In this document: positions 56,276-64,000 of the stretch, in pieces
Position numbering within the stretch: the first letter of the stretch is position 1
Layout: each line of letters starts with the position of its first letter
Assembly (NCBI RefSeq): GCF_018604545.1
Contig: NZ_CP075896.1
Span: forward strand, 1,922,001-1,986,000
From: Streptomyces koelreuteriae
GTDB taxonomy: Bacteria; Actinomycetota; Actinomycetes; Streptomycetales; Streptomycetaceae
Length of the DNA stretch: 64,000 bases
Direction: 5' to 3'
Made by a program: the position numbers and the translations under genes
The notes under the pieces: generated by a model
The model's input: the letters and a program-made list of their open reading frames with translations, nothing else
Databases searched by the model: none
What the model was told of the DNA's origin: nothing

Positions 56276-56935
56276 CTATCCGGTGATCCCGTAGGGTTCG
56301 GGATCTCGCCAGCGGTCGAACGGCCGGTCAAGCGTGTACTTGCCGTCCTCCCCCAGAACGAGCATCCGCACCTCGCCGTTCCCCGGGTTCGCCAGCGACT
56401 CGAACTCCGCGACCGTCCAGTGGAACCACCGCATGCAGAACAGCCGCATGGCCAGACCGTGGGTCACGATGAGGACGTTCGGCGGGTGGTCGGGGTCCTC
56501 GAAGCTGCGGAACAGGCTCTCCAGGAAGCCGCCGACCCGGTCGTAGACATCGGCGCCGGACTCGCCCTGGGCGAAACGGTAGAAGAAGTGGCCGTACGCG
56601 TCCCGGTAGGCCTTCTGGAGACGGACCTCGTCCCGGTCCTGCCAGTTGCCCCAGTCCTGCTCGCGCAGCCGGGGCTCCTCGCGTACGCGTATGAGGTCGG
56701 GGTCGAGATGGAAGGAGCGCAGCGTCTCGTGCGTACGGCGGTAAGGGGAGACGTACACACTGACGCGCTCACCGCCGAACCGTTCACGCAGCCGCTCGCC
56801 CGTCGCCTCCGCCTGTCGCCGGCCCTTCTCGGTCAGCGACAGGGCGTGGTCGGGTACACGCTCGTACACGGAGTCATCAACATTGCCCGTTGACTCGCCG
56901 TGCCGGACAAGGACGATGCGCCGTGGTCGTGCCAT
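56276..56935 (-). CDS. Histidine phosphatase family protein
   Basis: 219-aa phosphoglycerate-mutase-like enzyme. The RHGES motif at residues 11-15 (IVLVRHGEST) carries the catalytic histidine, with the second His in VLIVTHGLAMRL (about residue 160) and the SPYRRTHETL block (about 62). Substrate unknown; relatives act on sugar phosphates or phosphoproteins. First gene of a two-gene operon with the ADP-ribosylglycohydrolase. Confidence 0.92.
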   Translation of the reverse strand: MARPRRIVLVRHGESTGNVDDSVYERVPDHALSLTEKGRRQAEATGERLRERFGGERVSVYVSPYRRTHETLRSFHLDPDLIRVREEPRLREQDWGNWQDRDEVRLQKAYRDAYGHFFYRFAQGESGADVYDRVGGFLESLFRSFEDPDHPPNVLIVTHGLAMRLFCMRWFHWTVAEFESLANPGNGEVRMLVLGEDGKYTLDRPFDRWRDPEPYGITG

Positions 56936-57091
56936 GCCAAGACCCTAGATCGGGTGAGCGCTTGCGCAGCACTCATACCCCACCCATACAGCGTAGGTCA
57001 CACAGATCCTGCACCACGGGTCCCACAGGTCGCGCCCATCGCCACCCGGAACCAATCCATCCAGACTGTTCTGAATCGGACCGTTCCCGAG

Positions 57092-57697
57092 TCAGACGGT
57101 CCAGCTCGACTCCATACCCACGATGTCCCCGGTGAGCGCCGCCACGTCCGCCTCTGTCTGGGCCCTCAGGGCGAGCCGCTCCACACGCTCGGTGCGGTAC
57201 TTGCCGTGCTCGGCGTCCGAGCGCCACATCGACAGCACCAGGAACTCGTGCCCGGGCGCCTCGCCGAACAGCCCGCGCACCATGCCGGGAGAGCCGGCCA
57301 TCGCCGGGTTCCAGACCTTCTCCTGCATGAGCACGAAATGCTCGGCCCGCTCCTCGTGGACACGGCAGAGCGCCACCCGCAGCAGGTCGGCGTCCGTGAA
57401 GCGCGGTTCGAAGCCGGTCTTCACGTCGAAGCGGTAGTCGAAGAGCCTGACCTGAGCGTCCTTGAAGGTGCCCGACTGGGCCGTCGCCAGCCGGTCGTGG
57501 GACCGCGCCATGAAGGAGTCGTAGAAGGCACGGCTCTCCCAGAACGCGAATATGTGTGCCACATCCGGCCGCCCCCGGCTCCATCCACCCCCCTGCCCGC
57601 GAAACCCCGGCTCCCCCAGAAGCCCCGCCCACTTCCGCTGCCCCCGCTCGAAACCGCGGCGGTCCACCACGGTGCAGCGAATCCACTTGACCAGCAC
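57092..57697 (-). CDS. YdbC family protein (DUF4937)
   Basis: 201-aa protein. Residues ~1-95 match DUF4937 (VKWIRCTVVDRRGFERGQRK; DVAHIFAFWESRAFYDSFMA), and the C-terminal ~100 residues form a dimeric ferredoxin-like (ABM) domain (HEFLVLSMWRSDAEHGKYRT). Function unknown; similar domains act as monooxygenases or heme-degrading enzymes. I chose the GTG at 57697 (VLVKWIRC), because the longer in-frame extension is Arg-rich shadow sequence. A -10-like TACCAT lies 6 nt before it, so it may be leaderless. Confidence 0.83.
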   Translation of the reverse strand: MLVKWIRCTVVDRRGFERGQRKWAGLLGEPGFRGQGGGWSRGRPDVAHIFAFWESRAFYDSFMARSHDRLATAQSGTFKDAQVRLFDYRFDVKTGFEPRFTDADLLRVALCRVHEERAEHFVLMQEKVWNPAMAGSPGMVRGLFGEAPGHEFLVLSMWRSDAEHGKYRTERVERLALRAQTEADVAALTGDIVGMESSWTV

Positions 57698-57852
57698 CGC
57701 GCCATGGTAAGGCCACGGAGCGTGGCGTCGGTCACTCTCGGCCGGACCGCTCCTCCACGCGCGCACCCGCACGCGTGGCAGGATGGACAAACAGTCGTAA
57801 GCGCCCGGCAGTTGGGGCGAGCAGGCGGGTCGGTACGGGGAAGGGGACTCTG

Positions 57853-58386
57853 GTGGACGGGCTCAACAAGGGACTGAGCAAGATCGAGATCGCGATGAGG
57901 TGGGATCCCAGTCCGGCGGGGCAGCCGTCCACCGATCTGGACCTCGTCGCGGCGACGTACCTGGCGGACGACCCGTACGGCGATCCCGCCTATGTGGTGC
58001 ACTTCGACAGCCGCTCCCCCGACGGCACCATCTACCTCAACCGGGACAGCAAGGACGGCCAGGGCTTCGGCTACGACGAGGTCATGATGCTGGAACTCAA
58101 CCGCCTCGACGACCGTTACGCGCGCGTGGTGGTCGGTGTCGTCATCCAGCAGCGCCCGGCGGAGCGCACCTTCGTCAGCGTGGTCAACCCCGGCCTGCGG
58201 ATCCGCGAGGGGTACACGGTCCTCACGGAGGACGACTTCGGCGGTGTCCTGGGGGCGACGGCCGCGACGGTCGCGGAGTTCGCCCGGGAGGGCTCCGGCC
58301 CGTGGACCTTCCACTCCGGCATCCGTGGTTTCGAGGGCGACCCCGTGACCTTCACCAGGACGATGGGCGCGGCACGCCAGGCGTGA
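57853..58386 (+). CDS. TerD-family calcium-binding protein
   Basis: 177-aa member of the tellurite-resistance/TerD group. The fold shows LSKIEIAMRWDPSPAG, DLDLVAATYL, and a DPAYVVHFDSRSPDGTIYLN block with Asp residues that bind Ca2+. In streptomycetes TerD proteins are linked to development and stress, not only tellurite. The GTG at 57853 has GGGAAGGGGA upstream. Divergent from the YdbC gene and ends at a strong terminator. Confidence 0.88.
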   Translation: MDGLNKGLSKIEIAMRWDPSPAGQPSTDLDLVAATYLADDPYGDPAYVVHFDSRSPDGTIYLNRDSKDGQGFGYDEVMMLELNRLDDRYARVVVGVVIQQRPAERTFVSVVNPGLRIREGYTVLTEDDFGGVLGATAATVAEFAREGSGPWTFHSGIRGFEGDPVTFTRTMGAARQA

Positions 58387-58420
58387 GCGCCATGCGCGAC
58401 ATCCGCAGCCTGTGACGACA

Positions 58421-58452
58421 AGAGGGGCACCGCCCGAAGGCGGTGCCCCTCT
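58421..58452. terminator. Bidirectional terminator between terD-like gene and nrdJ
   Basis: Perfect 14-bp stem (agaggggcaccgcc / ggcggtgcccctct) with cgaa tetraloop between convergent stops. Confidence 0.92.
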
Positions 58453-58475
58453 GTCATCGGCTCATGCCCTCGGCG

Positions 58476-61355
58476 TCAGCTGCAGCCGCTGGTCGAGCCG
58501 CAGCCCTCGCAGATGTAGCACGAACCGGCGCGCTGCATCTTCGTGCCGCAGGAGAAGCACAGCGGGGCGTCGGCCTGGATGCCCAGCTGCATCTCCACCA
58601 GTTCGGCGCTGGTGTGGGCCTGCTGCGGGGCCGGCTGGGCCGCCGATTCGTTCGCCGGCGGGGTGACGGCCTTCAGCTCCTGGGCGCGCGGCGCCGACTG
58701 GGCCAGGCCCTCGACGTCGACCTCGTCCTCGTTCGGCTCGTACGAACCCGTTTCGAGGTGACGCTGGCGCTCATCGGCGGAGTGGATGCCGAGCGCGGAG
58801 CGCGTCTCGAAGGGCAGGAAGTCCAGCGCCAGGCGGCGGAAGATGTAGTCGACGATCGACTGCGCCATCCGCACGTCCGGGTCGTCCGTCATGCCGGCCG
58901 GCTCGAAGCGCATGTTCGTGAACTTCGAGACGTACGTCTCCAGGGGGACGCCGTACTGGAGGCCGACGGAGACCGCGATGGAGAAGGCGTCCATCATGCC
59001 CGCGAGGGTCGAGCCCTGCTTGGACATCTTGAGGAAGACCTCGCCGAGACCGTCGTCCGGGTAGGAGTTGGCGGTCATGTAGCCCTCGGCACCGCCGACG
59101 GTGAAGGACGTGGTGATGCCGGGACGTCCCTTCGGGAGGCGCTTGCGGACGGGGCGGTACTCGACCACCTTCTCGACCTTGGCCTCGACGGCTGCGGGCT
59201 CCTCGGCCTTCTCCTCCTCCTTCTTCTTGGCGGAGAGCGGCTGACCGACCTTGCAGTTGTCGCGGTAGATCGCGAGCGCCTTGACGCCCAGCTTCCAGGC
59301 CTCGAAGTAGATCTCCTCGACCTCCTCGACGGTCGCCGACTCCGGCATGTTGACCGTCTTGGAGATGGCGCCGGAGATCCACGGCTGGATCGCGGCCATC
59401 ATGCGGACGTGGCCCATCGCGGAGATGGACCGGTCGCCCATGGCGCAGTCGAACACCTCGTAGTGCTCGGGCTTGAGGCTCGGGGCGTCGATCACGTTGC
59501 CGTAGTCGGCGATGTGGGCGACGATCGCCTCGATCTGCTCTTCCAGGTAGCCGAGGCGGCGCAGGGCCTGCGGCACGGTGCCGTTGACGATCTGCATCGA
59601 GCCGCCGCCGACCAGCTTCTTGAACTTGACCAGCGCGAGGTCCGGCTCGACACCGGTGGTGTCGCAGGACATCGCGAGGCCGATGGTGCCGGTCGGGGCG
59701 AGCACCGACGCCTGGGAGTTACGGAAACCGTTCTTCTCACCGAGACGGACCACGTCCTGCCAGGCCTCGCTGGCGGCGGCCCACACCGGGGTGTCCAGGT
59801 CGTCCATGCGGACGGCCGTGTCGTTGGCGTCCGAGTGCTGCTTCATGACGCGCTTGTGGGCGTCGGCGTTGCGGGCGTAGCCGTCGTACGGTCCGACGAC
59901 CGCGGCGAGTTCGGCGGAGCGCCGGTACGCCGTGCCGGTCATCAGCGAGGTGATGGAGCCGGCGAGGGAACGGCCGCCGTCGGAGTCGTAGGCGTGGCCG
60001 GTCGCCATCAGCAGGGCGCCGAGGTTGGCGTAGCCGATGCCGAGCTGGCGGAACGCGCGCGTGTTGTCGCCGATCTTCTGGGTCGGGAAGTCGGCGAAGC
60101 AGATCGAGATGTCCATCGCGGTGATGACCAGCTCGACGACCTTCTGGAAGCGCTCGGCCTCGAAGGACTGGTTGCCCTTGCCGTCGTCCTCGAGGAACTT
60201 CATCAGGTTCAGCGAGGCCAGGTTGCAGGACGTGTTGTCCAGGTGCATGTACTCGCTGCACGGGTTCGACGCGGTGATCCGGCCGGACTCGGGGCAGGTG
60301 TGCCAGTTGTTGATGGTGCCGTCGTACTGGATGCCGGGGTCGGCGCAGGCCCACGCGGCCTCGGCGATCTTGCGGAAGAGCGCCTTGGCGTCGACCTCCT
60401 CGATGACCTCGCCGGTCATCCGGCCGCGCAGCCCGAACTGGCCGCCCTGCTCGACCGCGGTCATGAACTCGTCGTTCACGCGGACCGAGTTGTTGGCGTT
60501 CTGGTACTGGACGGACGCGATGTCGTCGCCGCCCAGGTCCATGTCGAAGCCCGCGTCCCGCAGGATGCGGATCTTCTCCTCTTCCTTGACCTTGGTCTCG
60601 ATGAAGTCCTCGATGTCCGGGTGGTCCACGTCGAGGACGACCATCTTGGCCGCACGGCGGGTGGCGCCACCGGACTTGATCGTTCCTGCGGAGGCGTCGG
60701 CGCCGCGCATGAAGGAGACCGGGCCGGAGGCGTTGCCACCGGAGGACAGGAGCTCCTTGGAGGAGCGGATCCGGGAGAGGTTCAGGCCGGCGCCGGAGCC
60801 GCCCTTGAAGATCATGCCCTCTTCCTTGTACCAGTCGAGGATCGACTCCATGGAGTCGTCGACGGCCAGGATGAAGCAGGCGGAGACCTGCTGGGGCTGC
60901 TTGGTGCCGACGTTGAACCAGACAGGGCTGTTGAAGCTGAAGATCTGGTGCAGGAGGGCGTACGCCAGCTCGTGCTCGAAGATCTCGGCGTCAGCGGGAG
61001 AGGCGAAGTACTTGTGGTCCTCTCCGGCCTTCCGGTACGTCTTCACGATGCGGTCGATCAGCTGCTTGAGGCTGGTCTCGCGCTGCGGGGTGCCGACGGC
61101 ACCGCGGAAGTACTTGCTGGTGACGATGTTGACCGCGTTCACCGACCAGAACTCGGGGAACTCGACGCCGCGCTGCTCGAAGTTGACCGAGCCGTCGCGC
61201 CAGTTGGTCATGACGACGTCACGGCTCTCCCACGCCACCTCGTCATAGGGGTGGACCCCAGGGGTGGTGTGGATGCGCTCGATACGCAGGCCCTTGTTCG
61301 CCTTGGTGCCCTTGGCGCGGGAACTCCGTGCCGGACCGCTCGCCGTCTCTGTCAT
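58476..61355 (-). CDS. nrdJ: Adenosylcobalamin-dependent ribonucleotide reductase (class II)
   Basis: 959-aa enzyme that reduces ribonucleotides to deoxyribonucleotides with B12 as radical source. Active-site cysteines are in VSACFILAV (about 158), NTSCNLASLN (about 377; NPCSEYMHLDNTSCNL) and the C-terminal redox pair. The SGGATRRAAKMV and APTGTIGLAMSCDTTG blocks are typical. The C-terminus is a zinc ribbon with CFSCG, CYICEGCG and final GCS. ATG at 61355. Lies behind nrdR on the same strand, forming the conserved nrdRJ operon. Confidence 0.96.
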   Translation of the reverse strand: MTETASGPARSSRAKGTKANKGLRIERIHTTPGVHPYDEVAWESRDVVMTNWRDGSVNFEQRGVEFPEFWSVNAVNIVTSKYFRGAVGTPQRETSLKQLIDRIVKTYRKAGEDHKYFASPADAEIFEHELAYALLHQIFSFNSPVWFNVGTKQPQQVSACFILAVDDSMESILDWYKEEGMIFKGGSGAGLNLSRIRSSKELLSSGGNASGPVSFMRGADASAGTIKSGGATRRAAKMVVLDVDHPDIEDFIETKVKEEEKIRILRDAGFDMDLGGDDIASVQYQNANNSVRVNDEFMTAVEQGGQFGLRGRMTGEVIEEVDAKALFRKIAEAAWACADPGIQYDGTINNWHTCPESGRITASNPCSEYMHLDNTSCNLASLNLMKFLEDDGKGNQSFEAERFQKVVELVITAMDISICFADFPTQKIGDNTRAFRQLGIGYANLGALLMATGHAYDSDGGRSLAGSITSLMTGTAYRRSAELAAVVGPYDGYARNADAHKRVMKQHSDANDTAVRMDDLDTPVWAAASEAWQDVVRLGEKNGFRNSQASVLAPTGTIGLAMSCDTTGVEPDLALVKFKKLVGGGSMQIVNGTVPQALRRLGYLEEQIEAIVAHIADYGNVIDAPSLKPEHYEVFDCAMGDRSISAMGHVRMMAAIQPWISGAISKTVNMPESATVEEVEEIYFEAWKLGVKALAIYRDNCKVGQPLSAKKKEEEKAEEPAAVEAKVEKVVEYRPVRKRLPKGRPGITTSFTVGGAEGYMTANSYPDDGLGEVFLKMSKQGSTLAGMMDAFSIAVSVGLQYGVPLETYVSKFTNMRFEPAGMTDDPDVRMAQSIVDYIFRRLALDFLPFETRSALGIHSADERQRHLETGSYEPNEDEVDVEGLAQSAPRAQELKAVTPPANESAAQPAPQQAHTSAELVEMQLGIQADAPLCFSCGTKMQRAGSCYICEGCGSTSGCS

Positions 61356-61519
61356 GCCGCCTCCCTGTACGGGCGAAAACGCCCTGAAGTGCCCCGTTGT
61401 TCCCGTGGCACGGTGTTCTGTCTGGTGTTGCGGGCATCCACTCGCGTCGCCCGCAACAGGTCTTCACATCGCCGCCGCCCGGCCGGGCCCGGAGCTGCCG
61501 TCCGGATCCGGCCCGCCGG

Positions 61520-62080
61520 TCAGTCGGCGGTGGCCGCGGGCTCGGGGACCTTCGTCGTCCCTCCGGGCCCGCGATCGTCTTCCTGGCTCCCCGCACCCGT
61601 GTCCTCGCGGTCGCCGTCGTCCGCGTCGGGGCGTCCCGTCTCTTCCCTCAGTTCCGCGATGGCCGCCTCGAAGTCCTCGAGCGAGTCGAACGCCCGATAG
61701 ACGGAGGCGAATCGCAGATAGGCGACGAGATCGAGCTCCTGCAACGGGCCGAGAATGGCCAGCCCCACGTCGTGGGTGGTCAGCTCGGCGCTTCCGGTGG
61801 CCCGCACCGCCTCCTCGACCCGCTGGCCGAGTTGGGCGAGCGCGTCCTCGGTGACGGGCCGCCCCTGGCACGCCTTGCGCACACCATTGATCACCTTGGT
61901 GCGGCTGAAGGGTTCGGTGACTCCGGACCGCTTGACCACCATGAGCGAGCACGTCTCCACGGTCGTGAAACGACGGGAGCAGTCAGGGCACTGGCGGCGC
62001 CTGCGGATCGACGTGCCGTCGTCGGTCGTACGACTGTCGACGACACGGCTGTCGGGGTGCCTGCAGAAGGGGCAGTGCAT
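61520..62080 (-). CDS. nrdR: Transcriptional repressor NrdR
   Basis: 186-aa ATP/dATP-sensing repressor of ribonucleotide reductase genes. The N-terminal zinc ribbon CPFCRHPDS and [10 protein letters not shown] (residues 3-38) binds DNA; the ATP-cone (~49-139, [20 protein letters not shown]) senses nucleotides. The acidic C-terminal tail (~140-186) is longer than in most NrdR. Represses its own nrdRJ operon through the two boxes upstream. Divergent from lexA. Confidence 0.96.
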   Translation of the reverse strand: MHCPFCRHPDSRVVDSRTTDDGTSIRRRRQCPDCSRRFTTVETCSLMVVKRSGVTEPFSRTKVINGVRKACQGRPVTEDALAQLGQRVEEAVRATGSAELTTHDVGLAILGPLQELDLVAYLRFASVYRAFDSLEDFEAAIAELREETGRPDADDGDREDTGAGSQEDDRGPGGTTKVPEPAATAD

Positions 62081-62189
62081 GAACTCCCAACCCTCCTCAC
62101 AGCAGACTCAATGGCCTCGCCGGGCATCTCGCGCCCCACGAAGCAGTCCCAAGCATAGGCGATGACCATGGGCACTGAGACCCGGGGGA

Positions 62190-62233
62190 CCACAACTTGT
62201 GGGCTGCTGCTGCAATCCAACCACTAGATGTGG
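62190..62233. promoter_or_regulatory. Two NrdR boxes upstream of nrdRJ
   Basis: ccacaacttgtgg (62190-62202) and ccactagatgtgg (62221-62233), both matching the NrdR box, with centres 31 bp apart (about three helical turns). They lie about 110-150 bp before the nrdR start and should overlap its promoter. Confidence 0.88.
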
Positions 62234-62637
62234 GGATTGGCTCATACATCCACGCCGTCCACGCGTGTCGCACGCGTAGCCGCAGGTGAGGCGCGACCGG
62301 CCGAGCCACACCGGCCTCGGCCGCACACCGCGGCCCCGTTGTTCGCGCGCGAACGGACGCACCACTCGCCCACGACCGCTTCCGTCCACGCACGGCCGTA
62401 TCGCCGCGGCGCATGCGGAGATACCGTGGGCGCCGCGAGGAGGGGGCGTGGGACTCCCGCACAGATGGCCGCCGGTCCCAGGGCAGGGGAATGCCGGATG
62501 GCAGACTGGGGCAACAGTCCACGAGGCGATCACCCCGGCGGTGAAGAGTACAGCAATGGACCTTTTTGCCCGCCAGGAAACGCGGCAGCCAATACACCCG
62601 GACACATGATCGCGTCAGTCGATTCGCGATTTTTCAC
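62234..62637. other. Gene-free part of the nrdR-lexA intergenic region
   Basis: About 400 bp between the NrdR boxes and the lexA promoter. No credible gene or RNA was recognised; apparent open frames have no ribosome binding site or family similarity. Confidence 0.4.
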
Positions 62638-62638
62638 T

Positions 62639-62679
62639 CGAACGTGTGTTTGGCGCAACCTTTCGAAACCAACTACCGT
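62639..62679 (+). promoter_or_regulatory. lexA promoter with LexA (SOS) box
   Basis: SOS box cgaacgtgtgtttgg (62639-62653) overlaps the -35 ttggcg (62650-62655); an 18-nt spacer leads to -10 taccgt (62674-62679). This is the expected autoregulatory design of Streptomyces lexA. Confidence 0.85.
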
Positions 62680-62712
62680 TGTCCAGCAGGGAGACCATCG
62701 AGAGGGGCCGAC

Positions 62713-63492
62713 GTGACCACCACCGCAGACAGTGCCACCATCACTGCCCAGGACCGCTCCCAGGGCCGACTCGAGCCGGTGCACGCGATGAACGAAGTTA
62801 CGAACCCGGAGGGGCACAAGCGCTCCTTGCCGGGACGACCTCCCGGCATCCGGGCTGACAGCTCCGGACTCACCGACCGCCAGCGCCGCGTGATCGAGGT
62901 CATCAGGGACTCAGTGCAGCGGCGCGGCTACCCGCCGTCGATGCGGGAGATCGGTCAGGCCGTCGGCCTTTCCAGCACCTCCTCCGTCGCACACCAGCTG
63001 ATGGCACTGGAGCGCAAGGGCTTCCTGCGCCGCGACCCGCACCGTCCGCGCGCCTACGAGGTGCGCGGCTCGGACCAGGCCGCGTCCGTGCAGCCCACGG
63101 ACACCGCGGGCAAGCCGGCCGCGTCCTACGTCCCGCTGGTCGGCCGTATCGCCGCCGGTGGCCCGATTCTCGCCGAGGAGTCCGTCGAGGACGTCTTCCC
63201 TCTCCCCCGCCAGCTCGTCGGCGACGGTGAGCTGTTCGTGCTGAAGGTCGTCGGCGATTCGATGATCGAGGCCGCGATCTGCGACGGCGACTGGGTCACG
63301 GTCCGCCGCCAGCCGGTCGCGGAGAACGGCGACATCGTGGCCGCGATGCTCGACGGAGAGGCCACCGTCAAGCGCTTCAAGCGCGAGGACGGCCATGTCT
63401 GGCTCCTGCCGCACAACGCGGCCTACGAGCCGATCCCCGGCGACGACGCGACCATCCTCGGCAAGGTGGTGGCCGTACTGCGCCGCGTCTGA
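62713..63492 (+). CDS. lexA: SOS regulator LexA
   Basis: 259-aa repressor of DNA-damage genes. The winged helix (~50-110; [20 protein letters not shown]) recognises the SOS box. The S24 protease domain shows the self-cleavage site GRIAAGGP (about 148), Ser in [10 protein letters not shown] (about 180) and Lys in GEATVKRF (about 217). The N-terminal ~45 residues are an extension typical of streptomycetes. GTG start at 62713 with AGAGGGG; a downstream ATG at 62791 would drop that extension. Confidence 0.95.
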   Translation: MTTTADSATITAQDRSQGRLEPVHAMNEVTNPEGHKRSLPGRPPGIRADSSGLTDRQRRVIEVIRDSVQRRGYPPSMREIGQAVGLSSTSSVAHQLMALERKGFLRRDPHRPRAYEVRGSDQAASVQPTDTAGKPAASYVPLVGRIAAGGPILAEESVEDVFPLPRQLVGDGELFVLKVVGDSMIEAAICDGDWVTVRRQPVAENGDIVAAMLDGEATVKRFKREDGHVWLLPHNAAYEPIPGDDATILGKVVAVLRRV

Positions 63493-63510
63493 CGCCACGC
63501 ACCGCGTCGG

Positions 63511-63572
63511 GTGGGCCCAGCGGGCCCACCTTCAGACCGGGCCCCGGGACCCCTGCGCCGGTTCCGGGGCCC
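63511..63572 (+). terminator. lexA terminator region
   Basis: Two adjacent hairpins: gtgggccc-agc-gggcccac (63511-63529) and gggccccgg / ccggggccc (63539-63572, 16-nt loop). Confidence 0.65.
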
Positions 63573-63679
63573 TGTGCTGTCCGGGGCCGGTACCCGCGGG
63601 TCAGCCTCAGGCTCGACCCTCAGTGGTGGGGTCGGGTGCTGGAGGGGGCCGGTCCGCAGGCACGGACAGCCCCCGCGAC

Positions 63680-64000
63680 TCATCCGGCTTCCGTCTGCTG
63701 CGCCGCCGCGTCGATCGCCGCCAGCGACTTCCGCACCTGATTACGGTCGGCCGTGAACCAGAAGTCGGGCATGGACGCCTTCAGATAGCCGCCGTACCGG
63801 GCCGTCGCGAGCCGCTGGTCCAGCACGGCGACCACACCGCGGTCGCCTGACGCCCGTACGAGACGGCCGGCGCCCTGGGCCATGAGGAGCGCGGCGTGGG
63901 TGGCGGCGACCGCCATGAAACCGTTGCCACCCGCTTCCTCCACGGCCTTCTGACGGGCGCTCATCAAGGGGTCGTCGGGACGCGGGAACGGGATCTTGTC
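63680..64000 (-). CDS. DinG-like ATP-dependent helicase, C-terminal end (partial)
   Basis: The last 106 residues of a superfamily 2 helicase; the N-terminal part lies beyond base 64000. The visible segment includes an IPFPRPDDP stretch and motif VI QGAGRLVRASGDRGVVAVLDQRL, which is diagnostic of DinG/XPD-type helicases. The end is DRNQVRKSLAAI then a short tail. Convergent with lexA; a dinG-like gene next to lexA fits SOS control. Confidence 0.88.
   Translation of the reverse strand, partial: DKIPFPRPDDPLMSARQKAVEEAGGNGFMAVAATHAALLMAQGAGRLVRASGDRGVVAVLDQRLATARYGGYLKASMPDFWFTADRNQVRKSLAAIDAAAQQTEAG

Noticed and set aside
58443..61700. 1085-codon open frame antisense to nrdJ
   Set aside because: Antisense shadow caused by high third-position GC; the composition is Asp/Gly/Val/Leu-rich and lacks domains.
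62081..62189. Possible cobalamin riboswitch upstream of nrdRJ
   Set aside because: No B12 box or recognisable conserved core was seen; in streptomycetes that riboswitch precedes the class I nrdAB operon.

Overview
The window is high-GC DNA with rare TTG/GTG starts, AGGAGG-type ribosome binding sites and a gene set that points to Streptomyces: the principal sigma factor gene hrdB next to the sporulation regulator gene whiH, sepH (DUF3071), a DasR-type operator in front of ptsH, and class II ribonucleotide reductase behind nrdR and lexA. From memory, the gene order matches the conserved S. coelicolor segment from about SCO5860 down to SCO5802. This is core chromosome. I see no rRNA, tRNA, CRISPR array, transposase or integrase.

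Layout. 1-5.2 kb: suhB-like and hemH (minus), an MFS exporter and an FAD sugar-lactone oxidase (plus), and a single-pass membrane protein. 5.6-11.2 kb: sepH, a rhodanese, a VOC protein, and a minus-strand cluster of DUF5998, a phosphodiesterase and thymidine kinase. 11.2-16.7 kb: a GNAT/acyl-CoA synthetase fusion, ptsH with a DasR (dre) site, a GntR regulator, and an M23 peptidase under a c-di-AMP riboswitch. 16.7-24.6 kb: a paired M16 peptidase operon, topoisomerase IV subunit A, a CobW GTPase, and two lineage-type genes (DUF6082 plus a 79-aa protein). 24.9-33.1 kb: a carboxylate-metabolism block with two divergent citrate synthases (one carrying an N-terminal helix-turn-helix), an iron-box-controlled sucrase/ferredoxin-like protein, a CitA-type two-component system, and an acetate-type symporter with its DUF485 partner. 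33.2-40.0 kb: topoisomerase IV subunit B, DUF7455, a secreted trypsin, hrdB and whiH. 40.2-51 kb: a one-chain ABC transporter with degenerate motifs, an NrtR-like Nudix protein, a glycogen-debranching-like enzyme, DUF4192, and a RecQ helicase carrying a phosphoribosyltransferase-type tail. 51-64 kb: a proline-rich protein, rnhB, a TetR/efflux pair with twin operators, ADP-ribosylglycohydrolase and histidine phosphatase, DUF4937 and TerD proteins, nrdJ-nrdR, lexA, and the 3' end of a DinG-like helicase.

Functional links. DNA topology and repair are strongly represented: both topoisomerase IV subunits, RecQ, RNase HII, LexA, DinG and NrdR/NrdJ. So are development and cell envelope: HrdB, WhiH, SepH and the M23 peptidase. 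Control elements that can be read directly are a dre site, a DmdR/IdeR iron box, two NrdR boxes, a LexA box, a ydaO-type riboswitch, twin TetR palindromes and several very strong hairpin terminators. Several genes seem to be leaderless, with a -10 hexamer about 7 nt before the start and no Shine-Dalgarno sequence.

I did not find a clear new defence or biosynthetic system. The least explained items are the DUF6082/79-aa pair, the degenerate ABC fusion, the helix-turn-helix/citrate synthase fusion with its AT-rich palindromes, and a large palindrome in the leader of the trypsin gene.
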